From NCBI GenBank assembly GCA_003223395.1, contig QHUZ01000020.1, positions 1 through 64,000 of the forward strand: a DNA stretch of 64,000 nt, in the 5' to 3' direction. The stretch's first letter is position 1. Every line of letters begins with the position of its first letter. Position numbers and translations under genes: made by a program. This stretch comes from Gemmatimonadota bacterium. Lineage in GTDB: Bacteria; Gemmatimonadota; Gemmatimonadetes; Gemmatimonadales; GWC2-71-9. Positions 9,113 to 17,573 of the stretch are shown here, one piece after another. Below the pieces are notes generated by a model, which saw only the letters and a list, made by a program, of their open reading frames with translations, ran no database searches and was not told where the DNA came from.

Positions 9113-9820
9113 ATGCGCGCCCTACACCGGTTGACCCCGATCGTCCTCCTCTGCGTCGCCGCCTGTGGCAAAGGATCGAAGAGCGCGGCGCCCGCGGCAC
9201 CGCCCGGCGCGGCTCGTCCCAGCATGCCGGCGGCCCCCGCCGAGTACACCGTCATCGTCAAAAGCACCTGGACGAAGGTGTCGCACCCGTTCGAGTATCC
9301 GTCCGATGCGCATTTCTCCGGGATGATCGGCGCGTCGCACAACACGAAGTACTCGATCTTCGCGATCGGCCGCCGGCCCACACCGGGGCTCGAGCGGCTG
9401 TCGGAGGAAGGGAAGCATTCGCCGCTCGACACCGAGATTCGCACCGCGATCGATCAGGGCAACGCGCTGATGCTGTTCGAATCGGGCGGCATCAAGAACT
9501 GGAAAGACTCGATGGTCGCGACGGTGCGCGTCGATGCCGCGCACCCGCTCGTCTCCGTGGTCAACATGATCGCCCCCAGCCCCGACTGGTTCACCGGAGC
9601 GTCCGATGTCAACCTCGCCGACAACGGCGCGTGGATCACGCGCCGCACCGTGACGGTCTATGCCTACGACTCGGGCGGTGACGACGGCACGACCTACAAG
9701 GCGAAGGACAAGGACACCAATCCGAAAAAGCCGACGACCCGCGCCTCCACGCGGCATTTCGTGGTGCACGGCCGCGTGAAGCCGGTCGCGACGGTGACGT
9801 TCGTGCGAAAGGGCTCGTAG
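9113..9820 (+). CDS. Spondin (Spond_N) domain-containing lipoprotein
   Basis: VIVKSTWTKVSHPFEYPSDAHFSGMIGASHNTKYSIFAIGRRPTPGLERLSEEGKHSPL... and PSPDWFTG motifs; lipobox VAAC. Confidence 0.82.
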   Translation: MRALHRLTPIVLLCVAACGKGSKSAAPAAPPGAARPSMPAAPAEYTVIVKSTWTKVSHPFEYPSDAHFSGMIGASHNTKYSIFAIGRRPTPGLERLSEEGKHSPLDTEIRTAIDQGNALMLFESGGIKNWKDSMVATVRVDAAHPLVSVVNMIAPSPDWFTGASDVNLADNGAWITRRTVTVYAYDSGGDDGTTYKAKDKDTNPKKPTTRASTRHFVVHGRVKPVATVTFVRKGS

Positions 9821-11074
9821 CTACAGCGTCCTCAGGAATCGCAGCAACGCCCGCCGCTCAAACGGCTTCAGTCGCAGGAATCGATTGCGCGCGCGCACCG
9901 CCTCCCCTGCGTGCAGCTCGATCGCCTGACTGACCGTCGCGGCGCGGCCGTCGTGCAGAAACACGGTCGCGAACCGCAATCCCATCAACGGCTCGGTCCG
10001 GAACTCCGAGGGCTGGGCCTGCCCGAGGCAGATGTCCGCCAGATCGGGCCCCATGTCGTGCAACAAGAGATCGGTGTACGCCGATACGAAGCGGAATCGC
10101 AGTGCGGGCACCGGATTCGCCCCGGTGACGAGCGTCGGCACGTGGCAGGATGCGCACCCGATCTTCCGGAACGTGATCGAGCCGAGCGCGCTCGTGAAGT
10201 CGAGCGGCGCATGCGGGGGAGGCGCGAGGAAGCGCACGAAGGCATCGGCGGCGTCGAACTGCGCCGCGCTGATCTCCGGCTCAGGTAGCGGATCGATACC
10301 GGCGGGGAAGGGCAGTCCGCCGACGGTCTGCTCCGTCTGATTGAGGGGATTGGTGATGCCCATCTCCATGACGAACGCGTCTGCATTGAACTCGCGCAGG
10401 GTCGCCGCCTGCGCCTTGCGGCCGAACCGCCCCAAGCGGCCGTCGGCCGTGCGGTTGGGGCGGCCCGAAATGCCGTCGCCGTTGCGGTCGAGCGGATCGG
10501 CGCGCGCCAGGATCTCCGCATCGGGCACCGCGTCGAGCAGTCCGAAGCCGAAGAGATCGGGTGTGGTGCGGTGGCCGGAGTCGGTGGCCGCTGCGGGAAT
10601 CGGCTCCGCCGTGATGCCCAGAGCGTCACTCAAGGCGGGCGTGACCTGCTTCTGAATCACCTGGCCGCCGACGGCTGCCAGGTCATCGCAAGGGGCGCCC
10701 GCGCCGTGAAACGCCGTGGCATGGATCTCGATGTCCTCGCCGCCTTCCTTGGGATCGTTGCTGCCGCTGCCGCCGACGACGGGCTCCTCGTGGCAGTTAG
10801 CGCAGCCGACGGAGTTGAACAACGGGCCGAGCCCTGTTGCTGGCGTGAATACCGTTGCAAAGACGGCGCGGCCGGCCTCGAAGCGGGCGCGCTGCGCCGC
10901 ATCGAGACCTCGCAGCGCGGTGCCGAGCGATGCCGGCACGACCATGAATTCGGGTATGGGCACCGGCGCGGTCGAGGGGGGCGGGGGGGGCGCAGCCGTC
11001 GGCGCATTCCTATCGCAAGCCGCGACGCCGATGAGCGACACGAGTAGCAGACTTCTGGGATTCGCGTGAAGCAC
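9821..11074 (-). CDS. Di-heme oxidoreductase (DHOR/thiol oxidoreductase-like) lipoprotein
   Basis: Two CxxCH motifs (CANCHEEPVVGG, CASCHVP); GTG start 11074 with aggagg upstream. Confidence 0.82.
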   Translation of the reverse strand: MLHANPRSLLLVSLIGVAACDRNAPTAAPPPPPSTAPVPIPEFMVVPASLGTALRGLDAAQRARFEAGRAVFATVFTPATGLGPLFNSVGCANCHEEPVVGGSGSNDPKEGGEDIEIHATAFHGAGAPCDDLAAVGGQVIQKQVTPALSDALGITAEPIPAAATDSGHRTTPDLFGFGLLDAVPDAEILARADPLDRNGDGISGRPNRTADGRLGRFGRKAQAATLREFNADAFVMEMGITNPLNQTEQTVGGLPFPAGIDPLPEPEISAAQFDAADAFVRFLAPPPHAPLDFTSALGSITFRKIGCASCHVPTLVTGANPVPALRFRFVSAYTDLLLHDMGPDLADICLGQAQPSEFRTEPLMGLRFATVFLHDGRAATVSQAIELHAGEAVRARNRFLRLKPFERRALLRFLRTL

Positions 11075-11223
11075 GCAGCCCTCCTGGGGAACAGAGTGAG
11101 GGCGCACGGCCACCCTACGCCGTCCCGCGCAGGAGGCGTGGGTCATATGGGTTTTGTTCGGGAAATTCGCGCATGTGACCATTGACGCGCCGTGCTCGAT
11201 TGTGCTTGATTTCTTCTACTTTG

Positions 11224-11541
11224 ATGAAGAAACGACTGGCAGGCTTCGAAGAGCTCGTGCTCCTCGCCACAGGAAGTCTCGGGGAAGAGGCCTACGGGGT
11301 GACCGTGCAGCAGCGTCTCGAGGCAGAGACGGGCAGCGCCGTGGCGCTCGGCGCCGTCTACGCCGTGCTCGACCGGCTCGAGCGCAAAGGCTACGTGCGC
11401 TCGGCGTGGGGGGAAGCGACACCGCGGCGCGGTGGCCGCCGCAAGCGCATGTTCCGCGTCACGGCGCCCGGTGTCACGGCGCTGCGCGCGATGGGCCGGA
11501 TCCGGTCGCGGCTCGCGCTTCTACATCGCGATCAAACCTGA
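11224..11541 (+). CDS. PadR family transcriptional regulator
   Basis: LAGFEELVLLATGSLGEEAYGVTVQQRLE...GAVYAVLDRLERKGYV. Confidence 0.85.
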   Translation: MKKRLAGFEELVLLATGSLGEEAYGVTVQQRLEAETGSAVALGAVYAVLDRLERKGYVRSAWGEATPRRGGRRKRMFRVTAPGVTALRAMGRIRSRLALLHRDQT

Positions 11542-11553
11542 AGGGGGCATCGA

Positions 11554-12951
11554 GTGGTAACCGCGGCACTCTTCCTTGGACTGATGCAAGGCCCACCAGC
11601 CGAGACCACGGGCAGGATCGTCACGGCGCACCAGTGGGTCGAGCGCCTGGGCCGGACAATGGGCGATTCGATCTGGCCGGGCTTTCGCCCCGACACCATG
11701 CCGGTGGCCTACGTGGTGCCGGGCCAGGGGACGTTGCTCCTCAGCTGGCGCGGCGAGCTGCCGCAAGGATTTCTGCCCATCGCGGGACTCGCGGGCGGCG
11801 GTTGGCGGTCGTCGGCCGATCGCGGCGCGGCAAGCACCGGCACCGAGCTCGACGGCCGTCCGACGCCGCAGGTCGTCGTCAACGACTCGGCGGGTGTCGC
11901 CTCGCTCGTGGGGCTCACGACCCACGAGGCGTTTCACGTCTTCGAAGCGGCTTCGAAACGAGAGGGCAACCGCTTCGGCCGCGGCGAGAACTCCTTTTTG
12001 GTCACGAGTTATCCCGTCTTCGATCCGCAGAATGAGGCGGGCATGGCGCTCGAGGGGCGAATTCTTGCGGCGGCGGAGCAGGCGGAGACAAAAGCCCGCA
12101 AGCGCACGCTCGCGCGCCAGTTTCTCGCGGTCCGGGAATCGCGCCAGCGCGCGCTCGGCGCCGAGCTGGCCGACTTCGAGCAGCTCGCGGAACTGAATGA
12201 AGGGCTCGCGGAATACACGCTGGTGCGCGTAGTGGCGCTCGCGGCGCGGCAACGCGATTTCCCCGATCGCACCGGTGCCGCGCGACTCCAAACGGGCAAG
12301 CTCACCGGTCTGCACAAGCTCACCGAGGACGTGAAGCTCTCCATCCGCCTGCGCTACTACGCGACCGGTCCCGCACTCGGCCTGCTGCTCGACGCGCTCG
12401 AGGGGCCGTCGTGGAAGACGCGGTTGATCACCCAGAACCTCACCGTGCAGGAGGCGCTGGCCGAGGCGTCGGGCTACCGCACCCAGGAGGAAGGGCTGCG
12501 GCGCCAGGCGGAATCGACGTTCGTCATCGCAAAGCTGCGCAGCGCGGCCGATTCGGGGGTCGCCGGGCTGCGCGCCTACCGCCGCGCGCAGGTGGACAGC
12601 GTGCTCGCCGTACCAGGCGTCCAGCTGGTCGTTACGGTGGAAGGCCGCGCTCTCGGTCTGTGCGGGATCGATCCGCAGAATCTGCTGCAGGTCGAGCCCG
12701 GCGTCCTGCTGCACACGCGCTGGCTGCAGGCGTGCGCGGGCGACGCGTTTCAAGCCACGTTCAACACGCCGGTCGTGCAGGATCGGAATTCGCAGAGCCT
12801 GCGAGCCGTCGTCGGGGCCGATTCGAGCGTGACTGTGACGACGGGGGCGCAGGGCGACGTGCGGATCGAATCACCGGTCGTCTCCCTGCACGCGACGAAG
12901 GCCGAGGTCTCTCGCGACGGACGGGTGCTGACGGTTAAGATCAAGTCCTAG
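11554..12951 (+). CDS. Putative HEXXH metalloprotease-like secreted protein of unknown family
   Basis: THEAFHVFE (HEXXH at 11923-11937) followed by NEGLAEYTLVR. Confidence 0.6.
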   Translation: MVTAALFLGLMQGPPAETTGRIVTAHQWVERLGRTMGDSIWPGFRPDTMPVAYVVPGQGTLLLSWRGELPQGFLPIAGLAGGGWRSSADRGAASTGTELDGRPTPQVVVNDSAGVASLVGLTTHEAFHVFEAASKREGNRFGRGENSFLVTSYPVFDPQNEAGMALEGRILAAAEQAETKARKRTLARQFLAVRESRQRALGAELADFEQLAELNEGLAEYTLVRVVALAARQRDFPDRTGAARLQTGKLTGLHKLTEDVKLSIRLRYYATGPALGLLLDALEGPSWKTRLITQNLTVQEALAEASGYRTQEEGLRRQAESTFVIAKLRSAADSGVAGLRAYRRAQVDSVLAVPGVQLVVTVEGRALGLCGIDPQNLLQVEPGVLLHTRWLQACAGDAFQATFNTPVVQDRNSQSLRAVVGADSSVTVTTGAQGDVRIESPVVSLHATKAEVSRDGRVLTVKIKS

Positions 12952-13745
12952 TGGCCTCTTCCTACGACACGATTCCCGATTTCGGTCTCCTCTATGACAG
13001 CGTGCCGCTCTATGCGGCGCGCCAGGATATCGGGTTCTACGTAGACGAGGCGAAAGCGACGCGCGGCAATGTGCTCGAAGTGGGGTGCGGCACCGGCCGG
13101 ATCTTGCTGCCCATCGCGCGCGGGGGCTCCACCATCACAGGCATCGACGGCTCGAAGCAGATGCTCGAGCGGTGCCGCGCGAACCTCTCGGCCGAGCCGG
13201 CCGCGGTGCAACGGCGCGTCAACCTCGTGCTTAATGAGATGCGCACCTTCGACCTCGGCGCGACCTACTCCCTGATCATCGCGCCCTTCCGCGTCGTGCA
13301 GCATCTCACGACGATCGACGATCAGCTGCGGTTCCTCGCGATCGTCGCGCGCCATCTCGCCCCGCAGGGACGCCTCGTCTTCGACGTCTTCAATCCGCGC
13401 TTCGACAAGCTCGTCGGCGCGGATGGGGTGGAGCGCGAGGATACGCCCGAGCAGCGGCTTGCCGACGGACGCACGTTCCGGCGCACGTACCGCATCGTGC
13501 GCGTGCGCTGGCTGGATCAGGTGAGCGAGGCGGAGCTCGTCTACTATGTGGACGGCAAGCGCTTCGTGCAGGCGTTCGAGATGCGGTGGTATCTCGCCGC
13601 CGAGCTGCGGCATTTGCTCGCGCGCGCGGGCTTTCGCGTGCGCGAGATGTACGGCGACTTCGCGCGCGGGCCGTTGGTGGACGGGTGCCCGGAGCTGATC
13701 GTGGTCGCCGAGCGATCCGCTACGGCTGTATCTCCGTCAACGTAA
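12951..13745 (+). CDS. Class I SAM-dependent methyltransferase
   Basis: VLEVGCGTGRILLPIARGGSTITGIDGSKQML. Confidence 0.88.
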   Translation: MASSYDTIPDFGLLYDSVPLYAARQDIGFYVDEAKATRGNVLEVGCGTGRILLPIARGGSTITGIDGSKQMLERCRANLSAEPAAVQRRVNLVLNEMRTFDLGATYSLIIAPFRVVQHLTTIDDQLRFLAIVARHLAPQGRLVFDVFNPRFDKLVGADGVEREDTPEQRLADGRTFRRTYRIVRVRWLDQVSEAELVYYVDGKRFVQAFEMRWYLAAELRHLLARAGFRVREMYGDFARGPLVDGCPELIVVAERSATAVSPST

Positions 13746-14451
13746 TCGCGTTGGCGCGCGCGTTGACGGTGTGCTGTCTGAGCGTGTGCCCACTCGCCGT
13801 CGCCTGAACCGTCACGTTGCCCGGGCCGACGTTCGCGATATACGCGACGCCGTCCGCGGCTGTCGATGTCGCCGTCGAGCTCGGCAACCCACCCGCATTG
13901 TAGCGCACGGTACCAGTCGGCATGCTCGTCACGGTCGCCCCCGCGACCGACGTGCCCTGGCAGTTCCTCACGACCACGCCGATGAATCCGTCGCCCGCCA
14001 CGGGGTTGATGCCGGCCGCGCCCGCGAGCAGTGAGAATTCATTGCTCGAGACCATGAGTACGTTCTCGGTCACGTCGGCGGCAAGGGGAACGGCCGGATA
14101 CGCGTAGGTGTCGATGTGGTGACCGCTGTCCGAGATCGCGAGGTATCCGTTCACCGGGGTTCCATCAGTCGGGATCGCGAGGCTGTACTGGCCGGGGGTA
14201 TTGGTCGTATCGCCTGCCAGGTGTGTCGTGTCCCCGGTTCGGAATCCATACACGAATGCGTGAGGTACCGGACTCGGTGAAAGCACATTGGCGGTTACCA
14301 TCCCGGTCACATTGACTACGGTGGGCGCGGTCGTGGGAAGCGCCTGACCCAGACACTCGAATCCGGGGGCCGGTCCGTTTGAGTCACTGCCGCACGCGGC
14401 CAACACAGTGGCGACGAGGGCGATGGGGAGCGTACGCGTGGCGCGATGCAT
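13720..14451 (-). CDS. Lipoprotein with carboxypeptidase-regulatory-like/Ig-like domains
   Basis: MHRATRTLPIALVATVLAACGSDSNG; GVVVRNCQGTSVAGATVTSMPTGTVRY; GNVTVQATASGHT. Confidence 0.7.
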   Translation of the reverse strand: MHRATRTLPIALVATVLAACGSDSNGPAPGFECLGQALPTTAPTVVNVTGMVTANVLSPSPVPHAFVYGFRTGDTTHLAGDTTNTPGQYSLAIPTDGTPVNGYLAISDSGHHIDTYAYPAVPLAADVTENVLMVSSNEFSLLAGAAGINPVAGDGFIGVVVRNCQGTSVAGATVTSMPTGTVRYNAGGLPSSTATSTAADGVAYIANVGPGNVTVQATASGHTLRQHTVNARANAITLTEIQP

Positions 14452-14506
14452 GAATCCAACCTGTTGTGTGTGAGCGGAATCTACCCCCGAAACGCATCTT
14501 TGGAGC

Positions 14507-15118
14507 ATGACCGAGAGCCCCAGCCGCGTCGAAGCCTTCAGCGACGGGGTGTTCGCGATCGCGATCACCCTGCTGATTCTCGAGATCCGTGTCCCGCATG
14601 GGGAGCACGGGCTGTGGGACGAGCTGCTGGCACTGTGGCCGTCGTACATCGCATTTCTGATGAGCTTCGTCGTCATCCTGATCATGTGGGTGAATCACCA
14701 CGAGCTGCTGCGCATGGCGCGGGGCGTCACGTACCCGTTCCTGTTCGCCAACGGGTTCCTGCTCCTGACGGTGACGTTCGTTCCGTTTCCCACCGCCGTG
14801 CTGGCGCAGAACCTCGCGACCGCCGAGGCCAGGACGGCCGTCGCGTTCTACTGTGCGACGTTCGTCGCGAATGCCCTGTGCTGGAACCTGTTGTTCGCGA
14901 CGATGGTCCGCGGCGGATTGCTGCGCGCGGAGGTGACCGCAGAGGCCGTGAGCAAGGTGCGTCGCGCCTATTATTTCGGTGTCCTGGTCTACGCGGCGGC
15001 GACCGCGCTGGCATTCATTCGGCCAGTGCTCGGCCTGCTCCTCAATGTCTCGCTCTGGGGCGTATGGATCACACTCGGATATCGCGCGGAAGCGTCTGCC
15101 TCGTCGTTGCGCTCCTAG
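14507..15118 (+). CDS. TMEM175-like (DUF1211) integral membrane protein, putative K+ channel
   Basis: RVEAFSDGVFAIAITLLILEIRVP signature. Confidence 0.87.
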   Translation: MTESPSRVEAFSDGVFAIAITLLILEIRVPHGEHGLWDELLALWPSYIAFLMSFVVILIMWVNHHELLRMARGVTYPFLFANGFLLLTVTFVPFPTAVLAQNLATAEARTAVAFYCATFVANALCWNLLFATMVRGGLLRAEVTAEAVSKVRRAYYFGVLVYAAATALAFIRPVLGLLLNVSLWGVWITLGYRAEASASSLRS

Positions 15119-15561
15119 GCGGGGCCTGCAAGCGGTCTGACGCAGACTTCGCGGCGATGCAGGCGCGCGGGGCGCACGTCATGGGCGTCGATCAGTACAC
15201 GTCGGCGCACGTCTTCGAGGACCTGCCCGACGGCGGCCGCGTCGTGCTCGAGCGCGACGACGCCGGCGACCGCGCCGCGATCGCCGCGATTCGCCTGCAC
15301 ATGCGCGAGATTGCCGCGTCGTTCCGCGCGGGCGACTTCACGAAACCCTTCCAGGTCCACGCGCAGACGGTGCCCGGCACGGCAGTGATGCGCGACCGGC
15401 GCGCCGCGATCAGCTACGTGCCGATCGATCGCCCGCGAGGAGGCGAAGTGCGAATCACGAGCGCCGATACCATTGCCGTAGTCGCGATCCACCAGTTTCT
15501 CGAATTTCAACGGCAGCAACATCGGGCGGCAGGGCACGAGGGTGCGCTCCACCACAACTGA
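15064..15561 (+). CDS. Hypothetical secreted lipoprotein
   Basis: MDHTRISRGSVCLVVALLGGACKRSD signal; overlaps preceding gene. Confidence 0.55.
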   Translation: MDHTRISRGSVCLVVALLGGACKRSDADFAAMQARGAHVMGVDQYTSAHVFEDLPDGGRVVLERDDAGDRAAIAAIRLHMREIAASFRAGDFTKPFQVHAQTVPGTAVMRDRRAAISYVPIDRPRGGEVRITSADTIAVVAIHQFLEFQRQQHRAAGHEGALHHN

Positions 15562-15583
15562 CCGTCACGGTAGGGTCGGGTCT

Positions 15584-15606
15584 GCCCCGCGGCATGGCCG
15601 CGGGGC
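15584..15606. repeat. Hairpin GCCCCGCGGC-ATG-GCCGCGGGGC
   Basis: 10-bp perfect stem, 3-nt loop, intergenic. Confidence 0.8.
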
Positions 15607-15622
15607 TGACAAATCCTGCAGC

Positions 15623-15706
15623 TCATTCCAACCATGGCTGTCAGATGCAGTCATTCCATCCATGGGGCTCAGACGCAGGCCATTCCATCCATGGCTGTAG
15701 CACGAT
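15623..15706. repeat. Three tandem 28-bp imperfect repeats (tcattccatccatggctgtcagacgcag-like)
   Basis: Copies 15623-15650, 15651-15678, 15679-15706; each contains CCATGG. Confidence 0.85.
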
Positions 15707-15909
15707 GATGCTAGAGGACACGCTTTGGCCTGTCCAATAACAACTACGACGATCAGACCCAATCCCATTCTCACCCCTCGAAGTCAACGACACCTCAACG
15801 CAACCGTTGCAGCGCCGCAACGGCCGCGGGGACGGGAGTATCGCATTCATGCGGCGGCTGTGCGCACAATGTTTGCAATCCCCTCCGGCATCCCTCCCTT
15901 GGAGTTGCA

Positions 15910-16779
15910 ATGCGACCGTATCTGTTCCCGGCGGTGTGCGCGGCAATACTCGCCGGCGCGTGTACGAATGCCGAGCGGACCACGAGTGTGGCGCCGGGTC
16001 CGCGGTTCGCCGCGACCGGCAACATTCCCGACCTCGATGGCCTGCCCGATCTCACCGTCGACGCGAAGAAACTGGCCCACTCCTGGCTCATTCGCATCGA
16101 AGATGCGAGCCAGTGCAGCGTCGTCGAAGGCGGGGTGAGCCCCGGCACCCACCGTGTGCTGCGCTTTACGGCCACGACCCCGAACATCGGCACGGCCGAC
16201 GTGTTCGTGGGCGATCCGCTGGAGCACGTCGCTGCCAACGACGGCATGTTCGAGTATGCGCTCTGCCACGATCACTACCACTTCCGGCACTATGCGACGT
16301 ACGAGCTGATCTCGGTGGAGACCGGCGCCGTCGTCCAGGCGGCGAAGCGCGGCTTCTGCATGGTGGACGTCACGCCGGCGGCGGGCGGCCCGCCCGGCGG
16401 CAAGCGCACCTACGACAGCTGTGGCACCCGGTCCTCACCCGGCTTTCAGGGCATCAGCGCCGGTTGGGCGGATTCCTACAATCGGGTCCTAGACGGGCAG
16501 TTCTTCGTGCTGGACGAGCCCGCGACGCCTGTTCCGCCGGGGGATTACGTCCTGCGCGTTACGGTGAATCCTCCGTTCCCGTGTGGTGACGGCGACGCCG
16601 CGCGGCCGCGCGACGCCGCGGGCTTCTGTCACATGTTCGCGGAGAGCGATTACACGAACAACGTGGGCGAGGCCGCCATCACGATTCCGAGCGACGTGAA
16701 AAATGCATCCGGCCCCGGCTTGTCGGAGGCGCTCTCACCCGAGGAATTAACCGCGATCATGACGAAGACGCAGCACTGA
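15910..16779 (+). CDS. Lysyl oxidase family protein (bacterial LOX homologue), lipoprotein
   Basis: CHDHYHFRHYATYELI (Cu-binding HxHxH), AAKRGFCMVD, QGISAGWADSYNRVLDGQFF, PPGDYVLRVTVNP, ESDYTNNV. Confidence 0.9.
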   Translation: MRPYLFPAVCAAILAGACTNAERTTSVAPGPRFAATGNIPDLDGLPDLTVDAKKLAHSWLIRIEDASQCSVVEGGVSPGTHRVLRFTATTPNIGTADVFVGDPLEHVAANDGMFEYALCHDHYHFRHYATYELISVETGAVVQAAKRGFCMVDVTPAAGGPPGGKRTYDSCGTRSSPGFQGISAGWADSYNRVLDGQFFVLDEPATPVPPGDYVLRVTVNPPFPCGDGDAARPRDAAGFCHMFAESDYTNNVGEAAITIPSDVKNASGPGLSEALSPEELTAIMTKTQH

Positions 16780-16824
16780 CACTACAGAATGTCGCGCGTC
16801 GCCCGACGCGTTGTCACGACACGA

Positions 16825-16868
16825 GGCCGGTGCCCAAGCACGCGAGTGCTGGCACCGGCCTTGCCTTT
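16825..16868 (+). terminator. Intrinsic terminator-like hairpin GGCCGGTGCC...GGCACCGGCC followed by ttgcctttt
   Basis: 10-bp stem, T-rich tail, downstream of LOX gene. Confidence 0.65.
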
Positions 16869-16931
16869 TCTCCCGTTCGGTTTCGTGTAGCGAGTTCGCC
16901 ACATGCACAGCGAAAGGAACGGGACATTCTC

Positions 16932-17558
16932 ATGAACACGGCGAGACATCTCTCGCTGGCACTGGGTGCAGTCGCGGCTGTGCTGATTGCCGCGGCGTGC
17001 CATGATGCCGCGAGTCCGCAAGACACCATCACCGCGGGCATCCTGCCCGGGCACAACAAGGGAGGGAGTCAATGCGCCGACTTCCGGCTCACCGGCGGCG
17101 GACGCGTAGACAAACCCGAGCCGGAAACGGGTAAGAGCCCGCCATCGTCGCACGACTTCGCGACGTTTGGATTCCAGGCACGTCCGGACGCAGCCTGCCC
17201 CTTCAACATGGCTGGCAGCGGCAACATCGAGTGGAACGAGCATCTGGAAACGCAGTACGGCGGCGGCTTCGCGTTTCACGGCCAGGTGACCCTGTTCTCG
17301 ACTCCCAACGACGGCACCGAAACCAACCCACAGTGCGGGCGTTTCGGCGGTTTCGGCCGGCTCAACCCGCATAACGGCCCCACCGAAGAGGACGTCTCCT
17401 TCGAGGTGAATCATGCCTGCGACGTGGATGAGCCGGGCGTCGGGCAAGATCACATCTACATGCGCATCGGCCCGCTCGCGGACGGCTCCATTTATTTCCG
17501 GCACAGCCTGCTGTCGGGCGGCAACATTCAATGGCACCGGTTAACCGGTAACAACTGA
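16932..17558 (+). CDS. Post-COAP-1 domain-like secreted lipoprotein
   Basis: Lipobox IAAAC; FRLTGGGRVDKP...HDFATFGFQARP...GNIEWNEHLETQYGG. Confidence 0.6.
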   Translation: MNTARHLSLALGAVAAVLIAAACHDAASPQDTITAGILPGHNKGGSQCADFRLTGGGRVDKPEPETGKSPPSSHDFATFGFQARPDAACPFNMAGSGNIEWNEHLETQYGGGFAFHGQVTLFSTPNDGTETNPQCGRFGGFGRLNPHNGPTEEDVSFEVNHACDVDEPGVGQDHIYMRIGPLADGSIYFRHSLLSGGNIQWHRLTGNN

Positions 17559-17573
17559 GGGAGGAGAACGACC

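Noticed and set aside
14446-15063. N-terminal part of the 371-aa ORF 14446..15561
   Set aside because: Overlaps the TMEM175-like gene in another frame; ATG 15064 gives a proper lipoprotein signal peptide.
15623-15706. Possible mini-CRISPR array
   Set aside because: Units are contiguous 28-bp tandem repeats without spacers and there are no cas genes.
15565-15774. 69-aa minus-strand ORF reading through the 28-bp repeats (SHGWNG..DGM..SHGWNE)
   Set aside because: Peptide repeats simply reflect the DNA repeat; no start context or homology seen.
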